A stretch of 15,538 bases of DNA from Irineochytrium annulatum (Eukaryota > Chytridiomycota > Chytridiomycetes > Chytridiales > Chytridiaceae): the NCBI GenBank assembly GCA_027600665.1, contig JADGJL010000690.1, positions 1 to 15,538 of the forward strand, written 5' to 3'. The notes under the pieces were generated by a model that did no database searches, was not told the DNA's origin, and saw only the letters and a program-made list of their open reading frames with translations. A program made the translations under genes and the position numbers. This document shows, piece after piece, positions 8,142-15,538 of this stretch (positions are counted from its first letter, which is position 1; the number at the start of each line of letters is the position of its first letter).

Positions 8142-10051
8142 TTAGAGCTTCGGGCCGGCGGCGAGGACGGCCTTGTCGGCCTTGTCGGCGAAGGACTTGA
8201 AGTTGTCGACGAAGAGGTTGCCGAGCTTCGTGACGGTGGAGTTGAAGTCGGCCTCGGTGCCGAGCCACGCCTTCTTGGGGTTCAGGACGTCCGATGGAAC
8301 ACCTGTGACAAAATAGGTTAGCGATCCAAATCAAAAAATGGATGAGACGCAAAAACAAACCAGTGACGGCCTTGGGGATCGACAGGTTGAAGATCGGGTA
8401 GTTCTCATACTCGGCCTTGTCGAGCTCGCCGGAGTGGATGGCATCGATGATGGCCCTCGAGTACTTGAGCGCGATCCTCTTGCCGGTGCCGTAGACACCG
8501 CCGTTCCACCCAGTGTTGATGAGCCACGCGGACGCCTTGTGCTCGGACATCTTTTGCGCGAGCATGGTGGCGTACTTGGTCGGGTGCCAGACCAGGAACG
8601 GCGCACCGAAGCAGGTGGAGAAGGTGGCCTGGGGCTCAGTGATGCCGTCCTCCGTCCCGGCGATCTTGGCCGTGTAACCGGAGATAAAGTGGTAAGAGAC
8701 CTGCTCGGGGGTGAGCTTCGAGACGGGGGGCAGGACGCCAAAGGCGTCGCAGGTGAGGAGGATGATGTTCTTCGGGTGGCCGCCGACGCAGGGGAGCTTG
8801 GCGTTGGGGATGTAGTCGATCGGGTAGGCGCACCGGGTGTTCTCGGTCAAAGAGGAGTCGTTGAAGTCGATCATGCGGTTGTCCTTGCCGTACACCACGT
8901 TCTCGACTACGGAGCCGAAGCGGATAGCGTTGAAGATCTCGGGCTCCTTCTCGGCCGAAAGGTCGATGCACTTTGCGTAGCAACCGCCTTCGATGTTGAA
9001 GACACCGTCGTTCGACCAGCAGTGCTCGTCGTCGCCGATGAGGAAGCGGTGGGGGTCGGCCGAGAGGGTTGTCTTACCGGTACCAGAGAGACCGAAGAAA
9101 AGGGAGACGTCGCCGGCGGGGCCCTCGTTGGCGGAGGAGTGGAGGGAGAGGACACCGGCCTTGGGCATGAGGTAGTGCATGACGGTGACTGAATTTTCGA
9201 GGTTAGAATCCAGGACTATAATTAGATTCAAAAACACTCACAAATGCCCTTCTTCATCTCGCCGGCGTACTGGGTGCCAAGGATGACCATCTCCTTCCTC
9301 GCAAAGTTGACGGAGACGGAGGTGGTGGAGGTCATGCCAGTGGTGAAACGGTTGGCCGGGAACTCGCCAGCGTTGAAAATGGTGAAGTCGGGCTCCCCGA
9401 ACTTGGCGAGCTCCTCGTCCGTTGGCCGGATAAGCATGTTCCTCATGAAGAGAGCGTGGTAGGCGCGCGCGCAGATGACGCGGACCTTGATCCGGTACTT
9501 GGGGTCCCACCCGGCGAAGCCGTCGAAGACATAGAGACGGTCCCGGGTGTTGAGGTAGTCGATGGCGCGTTCGCGGTTGACCATGAAGGAGTTCTCCTGC
9601 ATCTTGATGTTGACGGGTCCCCACTAAAATTGCACAGGGAAGTCAGTGAATTTGTTCGCGGGACAATCTTCATCACGCGTCTAAAGAAAAGAATAAAGAA
9701 AGAGAATGCTTACCCAGATGTCCTTGGTGGACTGGGGCTCATCTACGATACGCTTGTCCTTGGGCGACCGGCCCTTCTTCGCGCCAGAGTCAAGGGCAAG
9801 CGCGCCGGTGCTGGTAAGGGCAGTGCCCTTCTCGTGCGCAAGCGCCTCCTCATAGAGCAGGGGGATCGAGCCTGTCGGATTCAAAGGGGAGGAGCAATGA
9901 GCCAAACAATTCCGCGACGCGGTCGGGCTGAGAATCACCCACCGTTCCGGATGATGGGCTTGCTGTAGTCGAAGTGCGCGATGGTGTACAGCGCCTCGTG
10001 GATCTCGTCGTGGGTCTCCTCAACGTCGTTGATTCTGTCACTGGAAACCAT
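8142..10051 (-). CDS. PCK1: Phosphoenolpyruvate carboxykinase (ATP), complete, five exons
   Basis: PEPCK converts oxaloacetate and ATP to phosphoenolpyruvate, CO2 and ADP in the cytosol, the committing step of gluconeogenesis. Exons are 10051-9943, 9871-9714, 9623-9242, 9188-8361 and 8302-8142. The introns (71, 90, 53 and 58 bases) are all GT-AG and join in frame to 545 residues, close to the usual 540-550. Visible landmarks are GRSPKDK (R71, oxaloacetate contact), DIWWGPVN at 87-94 across an exon junction, GEMKKGIF (K213/K214), H233, the P-loop GLSGTGKT (249-256), metal-binding [15 protein letters not shown] (267-281) and [16 protein letters not shown] with R335. The C-terminus is complete. 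The start is [12 protein letters not shown], in a good Kozak-like context (CCCACC before ATG). Three CCG-N7-CCG elements lie 187-398 bases upstream. All key residues are present, so it should be functional. Confidence 0.97.
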
Positions 10052-10237
10052 GGTGGGCTGTGTGGTTGGGTTGGCGGTGGGGGAGGAGGGGATGGAAGAT
10101 ACGCGGTCGCGTCGAGGCGAAGGAAGTTAAGAGAGGATGGAGGCCGGGATGAAGTCAAGGATGAGGAGGCAGGGGGCGGCTCACCTTTTAAGCTTTCCTG
10201 CTGGGTTGATCGTTGAAGCTTCGGGTTGCAGTGATGT

Positions 10238-10250
10238 CGGTTCAGGCCGG
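10238..10250. promoter_or_regulatory. CCG-N7-CCG element 187-199 bases upstream of PEPCK
   Basis: Plus-strand CGG-TTCAGGC-CGG, which reads CCG-N7-CCG on the coding strand of PEPCK. From memory, this is the spacing described for the Zn2Cys6 gluconeogenic activators AcuK/AcuM in Aspergillus. The element is flanked on both sides by GTGATGTC (10231-10238 and 10250-10257). Confidence 0.4.
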
Positions 10251-10417
10251 TGATGTCAGGGCGACGGAGGAGCGCGCGGTGTTTGTTTTCAATTTTGAAA
10301 AATAATCCCGCGGCAAAGCTGAGGCCGCCACCTTTCCCCCCCGTTTCCCCTCGCCTCCCGCGAGGCGGTCGGCACGGGCGTCTCCGACTCTCCCGATGCT
10401 CCCAGCGGAATGACCTC

Positions 10418-10449
10418 CCGGTTTCTTCCGGCGCGCCGGAATTATTCGG
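10418..10449. promoter_or_regulatory. Two closely spaced CCG-N7-CCG elements upstream of PEPCK
   Basis: One element reads CCG-GTTTCTT-CCG on the plus strand (10418-10430). The second reads CGG-AATTATT-CGG (10437-10449), that is CCG-N7-CCG on the minus strand. They are inverted relative to each other, six bases apart, and lie 367-398 bases upstream of the PEPCK start codon. Clustering and position support a carbon-source response role. The motif is short, so chance cannot be excluded. Confidence 0.42.
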
Positions 10450-10858
10450 ACACGGCATGCCCTGTTCCACACGTGACAATACCCTCCCCGTAAAAGTATT
10501 CTTAACTCGACGTCATGATATACGATATGGGCCAGTGGCGCGCCAACATGATACCAAACAATTCATTAAATTTACTTCTTCTCTAAGATCATTATTTTCT
10601 ATGATTTACCGCGCGTTGTTGCAATTGCCTGCATTTGAAAGTCGCCCCCATGTACTCCCAGGTATTAACATTCCCAACTCCGCCGTCTCTGTAATAGACA
10701 ACGTTGAAAGAAAGTAAAGTAAACGAAAAAAGGAGGAGGAAAAAATATTATGCAAAAAGAATTAAGGACAGTAGCAGAAACCACAAATAATGAAACCAAA
10801 ACAAATACAATAAGTGCAAGGGTGTGAGCCAGCAATAAAAAAAGCAGTAACTTCACTG

Positions 10859-13800
10859 CTATTCAGCTCCCTCTTCTCCGCCGTCCTCCGTCCCCGATAT
10901 TAAAAACCCCTCGTCGTCAAAGTCGAGCCTCTGCGTCAAGATCCCAACCAGGACTAGGTCAACCTTGTATATCTTTAAACCCTGCTTTCGCAAGGACTCG
11001 TGGTACACGTGCTCGTTCTCGCTGGAAATGCAAATCGCACGGCTGCCGTTTGGCGTAGAAGAGGGTGACGTCGCGGTGCTAAGGTGCGGGTTGTCCGCGA
11101 GGGAGGATATGAAAGAGCCATCTGGGTTGTTCACAATCGTGTTTGGTGGCAGGGCTTTCAGGCGGCGGAGTTGGACTTTTTGAAGAATCTGTGTCCAGAA
11201 TAGCGTCAGCAAACCCACAAACGAGAGAAAATATTTCCGGAGCTGAGAATGAGAAAAAAAAAAAGTCGGTTCCTTAACACCCCAAAGGTGATACTAACCT
11301 TCCCACCAGCGGCCTCAACAATCCTCCTCAAAACGTCCGCCTCGATTTTGACCCCAGGCGTCACATAGAAGCTGTAGCCGGCCAACACCTTCCGTTGTGC
11401 AGCCGAATGAAGAGCCTCCTCTAGCGAGAAACCGAGTGCCTCCTCAGACGCCTCGTCTTTTAAACGGTAGTCGTCAACGTCTGCAATCACAAACTTTACA
11501 TTAATGCCAAGTCGAGAAAGAGTGCGCTAGATGACCTACCAAGCCATTCCCCTGCCTTGATGCTCTCGTCCAGCCATTCCTCCGTCACTATCGGCTTTGA
11601 GTGGATGACCGCCATGAAGAACTTCTCCGTCCTCGAAACCTTTTTGGCGATGAAATGCGTGCAGGTCTCGACCTTCGTCCCTTCCTTTCCTCCAAGGGAG
11701 CTTATCCCCTGCAACAAGGCCATCAATACAACGTAACCAAAAAAAAATAACCTGTGAAGGATAAAGAGAAAACGTTTGAGAATCACACCTTTGACTGCTC
11801 CTTCGTCAACCTCACCCCCGTTGTCACGACTTCGACCCCAGCACCAAATTTCGCCCGCTTTCCCGCCCTCCCCGGCGTACGCCCAACAATGTTCCCACTT
11901 TCTACTAGATCCTCGGTCCGCTTCCGCTTCCTCCCAAACGCCGACGGCTCCCCGGCCGCATCAGCCGCGTTCGCCGCCTTTGCTGCCTTCGCTCCTTTCC
12001 CTCGCGCCAACGGCGCGGCCGTTATCGGCGCACTAACACGCCGAGGTGAGGTGCGCGTCTTCTTCGCCTTCTGAGTACTCCTCGCGTCCTCTGCTTCCTC
12101 CCCGTAATCGTCGATGATCAAGATCGGCTCTCGTCTCAACTTCGCTCCGGCCTTCCTCCCGGGGGATCCACCGGCCGCCACGGCAGGGGTCGTCGACGAA
12201 ACACTCTCGTCCGGTGCCGAAGCCTTCCCTTTGCCGCGAGCGCGGGCGGACGAAGGCGCAGACGTGCTTCCCCTTTTTGGCGCGGGTTTCTCCGGCTCGA
12301 TCGCCTCACCATTCGCCTTCCCCAATGACACAGGATCCGAGTTCCGCCGTGTCTTCTCGTCGGCAGCATCACTGTTGACGCCGTCTGCCCATCCCGTTCG
12401 CTTCTTGGCGTACGTCGAAATGACGGTAGGGCTCGTCTTCGAAACGCCCGCCGTCGTGGAGGACGACGCCGTCCGACCAGAAGGAAGTATCCGTGAGGAC
12501 CGCGCCGGTCCACTTACGAGCGAGTTCGCGACGACGCCCGAGCTTGGCAGCTCGCCCTCCACGTCAACCTGAGCCGCCGTTCCGCGTCGCGTACCCGCTG
12601 CGGTCGCCGTGGGTTTGCGTGGTTCAGGATTCGACTGCTGCGGCCGCACAACCGGCCCGCTCGACGTCCGCCTCCCGTCGGGATCCGCCGAAGTGGGCCG
12701 TGACCCAGACCCGCTAGATGTTCGACTCAAGTTTGCCTTTGCGTTCGCGGTGGACGCCTTCTTCAGCAACGCGGCCTCGACCGCCTCCGGCCGCAATCCG
12801 GACGCAGTCGGCCCCCGTTTCGCTGGTGGCGCCGCGGCCCGTGAAGTCAAGCTCGACGCCCCTTTCAGCTCCGCCGTCGACTGCCCGGCATTTATCTTGG
12901 GCTTTGATATCCTAGGCGCAGCTCCGTCGCTCCTGACGCTAAGGTTTGAGTGGCTCCGGCTAAGTTGTCGTGTCGGCGGATCGGGCGACGGCAGAAGCGG
13001 GTTCTCGCACAGGCGGATCGACCGTTGCACCTCGGCTTCGGGAATGACGACTTCGCCCACCATGTTGGCGAGGCATGCCACGTACCAGCTGTAGTTCCAC
13101 CTTGAGATTGACTGTTTTGCGTGATGCACGTAGGTCTCTTCGAGCCAGAGGTGGTTAACGATGTGGAGGTTCCAATCCATCGCCCTCTCGAACTTGTCAC
13201 TGATTGGCCTAAATGGCAATCGAAAAATTAAATGGATCAGTACACCTACAGGTTGGCCGAAAAAAATCAGTGTTGAAAAAACCACCTAGCGCAGATGAGG
13301 TGAGTATTTTGGGACGCCAGGTTTTTGGTAAATCGTCCGCCCAGGTCATTGACCATAGTTTCTATGTCTTGTCTCGCTTGACCCGCGTAATTTGTGACGC
13401 TTATTATCTGTCGAGACAATTTGAGAAATGACTAACATCAATATCAACCTACGTAATTTCTAAACTCGGGGAGAGGATCGGGCCGAGGCTACATTGTGAA
13501 GCTTAATGGTTACGATCTTCGTGGCTCACGAAAATGGGGACTCACGTAATGAAGAGCCTTCAGTTTCGGCGACCGGAGCTCGCGTTTGTCAAGCGTATCT
13601 TTCAGCCATCGTAAGCTGCCAACGTACTTCCCATCCCGCTCCGCCTACACTCGCTTAGCGACAACACAAACCCCAACCCACACGCATACCATGGCGTACA
13701 ACGGACCCTTCCTGTCTTTTAAGACCACACATGTCACCGTGCGCATATTGTACTCGGATGCGATCGAACCCCCCGCAGTTTTGATCCCCATCCTTGCAGC

Positions 13801-14822
13801 GATGTCGATCGACACCTGTATACCCGGATCGAAGTAAAACGTCTGGCCAGCGAGATAGAGAGGATCCCGCGGCTCCAAGTCTACAGCACGAGCCTGCTCA
13901 GATTTATGATAGAAAGAAACCAAGCTCAACAAATAGGATAGAGAATGAAAACCTTCTTCCTTAGGCGGTGTGGGCGGTTCGATCGGGCCCAAAGGATCGT
14001 CGAAAAGGATCCTCGGACGCGGCCACAGGTAGTGGTCTTCCCTGATTCTTCTCTTTATCCGTAGGCAGTCGTCGATGTAATGCGGAACGATCAAAGTCAT
14101 CTCCCCTCTAAGAGCCTCCTCGTAGTCCTCCCCTTCTGCGGCCGTCGCCAACACGTGCGTGACGTCGTGGGAATAATCAACGCGATACTGGCCGCCGAAA
14201 GCGCAGATAGCACCAAACAAGGAACCAAGGTCCGACTCCGGAATCTGATTTCGCAAGCTTAGTTCGACAAAATTTGATTAGATCGCTTCGTACCTGTCTC
14301 GTTGAAGCGACCACCATCCCTGAAAATAGCTGTTTGGGATCTGGTGAAAAAAATGCGGGGCTACAAGTACGTAAGCCCAGATCACACATATGCAAGGAAA
14401 TAAATAGCCATTAAAAATTGCGATAAGCAACCAGTGATTTACCTTGGAGCTTCCAATGTCCTCAGGGCAGACTCGACCCACAAAGTCTATGCTATCTGGT
14501 CAAAAGTTGATATCGCACTCGCCGACGTACCGTGACGAGATGAATGCCTGCCTGCATTGCCGCCTTGGCCTCCGGGAAGTCCAGATCTTCTGTAATGATG
14601 TGTGTCGTCTCCGACAGCCAAAATCTCCGGTTGGGTTCCACATTGTCCGCCCTCGCCTCCGTGGCGCCTTCGCTGTCCAGCAGGCTCCTCAGCTGCGGGA
14701 GCGTCGGAACCGCCGGTTACTTAATCATCGATTTGAAAGGCATAAAAAGTACTGACTCTGGAGGACCGTGCCGGGCCGAGCACCGGATTGATGAAGTATG
14801 TGACATTGGCGAATACTGTCAT
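10859..14822 (-). CDS. Six-BRCT DNA damage response scaffold of the Rtt107/Brc1 family, 13 exons
   Basis: Rtt107/Brc1 proteins bind phosphorylated histone H2A at stressed replication forks and recruit Smc5/6 and repair factors. Exons: 14822-14757, 14692-14531, 14486-14443, 14360-14294, 14244-13953, 13880-13690, 13644-13546, 13488-13453, 13407-13286, 13208-11789, 11708-11540, 11480-11299, 11188-10859. All joins are GT-AG and in frame, giving 1059 residues. BRCT1 spans about 1-95 (TLWVESALR, then FFSPDPKQLFSG leading into BRCT2), BRCT2 103-190 (FGGQYR, VPHYIDDCL), BRCT3 217-305 (LRWLKDTL, KALHY), BRCT4 320-400 (VTNYAGQAR, NTHLICA, NHLWLEETY). A Ser/Thr/Ala-rich linker (about 400-815) carries basic NLS-like patches (GRKRKR, RAGKRAK) and ILIIDDY at 722-728. 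BRCT5-6 span about 820-1040; TTG (822-824) and K862 in SRTEKFF sit where this family binds phosphate. The start is chosen because MTVFANVTYFINP matches the expected first BRCT strand. Exon borders are my reconstruction. Confidence 0.88.
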
Positions 14823-14852
14823 TTGGGCGCACACGGAAGTCCGATATTGGCA
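14823..14852. promoter_or_regulatory. Thirty-base gap between divergent start codons
   Basis: Only 30 bases separate the putative start codon of the BRCT gene (minus, 14822) from that of the Pro/Gln-rich gene (plus, 14853). No TATA-like element lies in the gap. A promoter cannot fit here without lying inside the coding exons, so either the transcripts overlap at their 5' ends or the true start of the plus gene is further in (14964). Confidence 0.45.
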
Positions 14853-15538
14853 ATGGAGGGAGCTCATGGCGATTACAGCAACGCATACCGACAGGACGAC
14901 GCCGTGACAGGCACGAGGCCCGCCGCGGCTCACGGGCCTCCTCCTCGCCATCCTTGCCTACAGATGCCGGACCTTGGCACGCCGTCGAGCTCGGCGCCCG
15001 CCAGTCAGCTCCCGTCGCCGACTAGGACGCATGGCATCGCCAACCTCCTCAATCCCGTCAGCAACGATCGTCCCCTGATGCCCCAACGGACGGTGCAGCA
15101 GAATATGGTGCCCTCAATGCCCTCATGGGACGCGCCTCAACTACCGCCGCCTCCTCAGTTACGACCGGCCTCTCAATGGCAGCCGCACCAGCCAGCCCAG
15201 ACTCACCCGCTATATCCGCCGCATCAGCTACGACCGGCACCACAGTTCTCACAGCCGTCACATCCAGCGCCGAATCAACACTTGCCGCCGCAGCGCCAGT
15301 TTCCACGGCCATATCAACTAGCGCCGACTTCCCAGCTACCACCGTCGTACCAGCCAGGAGCACGGCCACCTCAGCTACCGCTTCCTCCTCAACTACCTCC
15401 GCAGCATCAGCATCAACCGCCTCCACAGCCGCGCCACCTCCCAATTCACCAGCCAGCGCAGCCTCTCCAACAACCACCGCCGCCTCAGCTACCGCCTCCA
15501 CCGCGTCAAATCCCACCGCCACCTCAGCTACCCCCGCC
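14853..15538 (+). CDS. N-terminus of a Pro/Gln-rich protein, possible transcription regulator, cut by window edge
   Basis: The frame is open from ATG 14853 to the right edge (228 complete codons, no stop). The start reads MEGAHGDYSNAYRQDDAV; a later in-frame ATG at 14964 gives MPDLGTPSSSAPASQLPSP. Then comes THGIANLLNPVSNDRP, resembling the short (S/H)IANLLNP-type motif seen near the N-termini of many fungal transcription factors. From about residue 95 onward it is a Pro/Gln repeat built from variations of PPPQLP, PHQP and PPHQLR, typical of activation or disordered domains. No DNA-binding domain is in view, so the regulator call is inference. An in-frame 60-base stretch (14904-14963) with GT and AG ends could be an intron, which would not change the frame. 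Its ATG is 30 bases from that of the divergent BRCT gene. Confidence 0.62.
   Translation, partial: MEGAHGDYSNAYRQDDAVTGTRPAAAHGPPPRHPCLQMPDLGTPSSSAPASQLPSPTRTHGIANLLNPVSNDRPLMPQRTVQQNMVPSMPSWDAPQLPPPPQLRPASQWQPHQPAQTHPLYPPHQLRPAPQFSQPSHPAPNQHLPPQRQFPRPYQLAPTSQLPPSYQPGARPPQLPLPPQLPPQHQHQPPPQPRHLPIHQPAQPLQQPPPPQLPPPPRQIPPPPQLPP
15136..15538 (+). repeat. Degenerate Pro/Gln-coding tandem repeats
   Basis: CCTCAGCTACCGCC-like units (encoding PQLPP) recur irregularly, with interspersed CAGCCA/CAGCCG. The pattern is clear on the coding strand and continues past the window edge. Such tracts often vary in length between strains. Confidence 0.7.

Larger units (their letters stand above)
10052..10858. 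other. PEPCK promoter and leader region, and 3' flank of the BRCT gene
   Basis: This 807-base gap separates the PEPCK start from the stop of the upstream tandem gene. The half nearest PEPCK is GC-rich with a CT-rich leader on the minus strand. A possible leader intron (GTGAGC donor near 10185, ACACAG acceptor just before CCCACC-ATG) cannot be confirmed. A CRE-like octamer, CGACGTCA, lies at 10508-10515. The part beyond 10680 is A-rich on the plus strand, fitting the T-rich 3' UTR of the BRCT gene. Confidence 0.55.

Noticed and set aside
8338..9192. A 284-codon plus-strand frame opposite PEPCK exon 4
   Set aside because: It is the mirror of strongly biased GC-rich codons. The minus strand carries every PEPCK catalytic motif, and the plus-strand product has no recognisable domain.
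12114..13094. Long plus-strand frames opposite exon 10 of the BRCT gene
   Set aside because: The minus strand is coherent with BRCT4 and BRCT5 on either side of a linker. The plus-strand frames are low-complexity shadows.
13881..13893. Alternative acceptor GAGCAG before 13893 for BRCT exon 6
   Set aside because: It leaves the wrong phase after the exon 5 donor. The acceptor CTGTAG before 13880 restores the frame and gives KEEDLEPRDPLYLAG.
13960..13990. GGTTCGATC resembling a tRNA B box
   Set aside because: It is inside exon 5 of the BRCT gene. It lacks a matching A box and the acceptor and T stems.
14823..14951. In-frame upstream start for the BRCT gene (ATG at 14951)
   Set aside because: It would add a hydrophobic, non-conserved extension. 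The family normally begins directly at the first BRCT strand, which matches the ATG at 14822.

Overview
The window comes from a GC-rich fungal nuclear genome, most likely a basidiomycete. Genes are interrupted by many short GT-AG introns (44 to about 142 bases), several with CTAAC/CTGAC-type branch sites, and the protein sequences look basidiomycete-like. I cannot name the species. The organism call rests on gene structure and remembered family resemblance, not on a database search.

Layout, left to right. (1) 1777 to 1, minus: the N-terminal 548 residues of Pescadillo (NOP7/PES1, 60S ribosome biogenesis), cut by the left window edge inside its acidic tail. (2) 1778-3241: intergenic, with two ACGCGT boxes near the Pescadillo start. 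(3) 3242-3973, plus: a three-exon gene for a 193-residue multi-pass membrane protein with a MAPEG-like core but a degenerate catalytic signature. (4) 3974-5188: a gap with two promoter-like blocks, one leading into a possible decayed secreted-protein gene and one into a possible 44-residue spliced micro-ORF. (5) 5986-5189, minus: a His/Asn/Gln-rich protein of unknown function with a clear 5' UTR intron (6133-5992). (6) 6134-8141: a long stretch without a confident gene. (7) 10051-8142, minus: a complete five-exon ATP-dependent phosphoenolpyruvate carboxykinase gene, preceded by three CCG-N7-CCG elements of the type described for the gluconeogenic regulators AcuK/AcuM. (8) 14822-10859, minus: a 13-exon gene for a 1059-residue six-BRCT protein of the Rtt107/Brc1 family. 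It needs 12 introns, including one 36-base microexon, and the reconstructed exons join in frame throughout. (9) 14853 to the right edge, plus: the start of a Pro/Gln-rich protein, possibly a transcription regulator.

The genes do not form one pathway. They are independent housekeeping functions: ribosome assembly and cell-cycle progression, gluconeogenesis, and replication-stress/DNA-damage response. The two genes at the right edge are arranged head to head with only 30 bases between their putative start codons. I see no tRNA, rRNA, transposon, CRISPR array or virus-derived gene. I do not see a convincing undescribed system. The most useful leads are the PEPCK promoter motifs, the MAPEG-like protein without its glutathione signature, the SUMO-interaction-like motif in the BRCT protein, and the ultra-compact divergent start.
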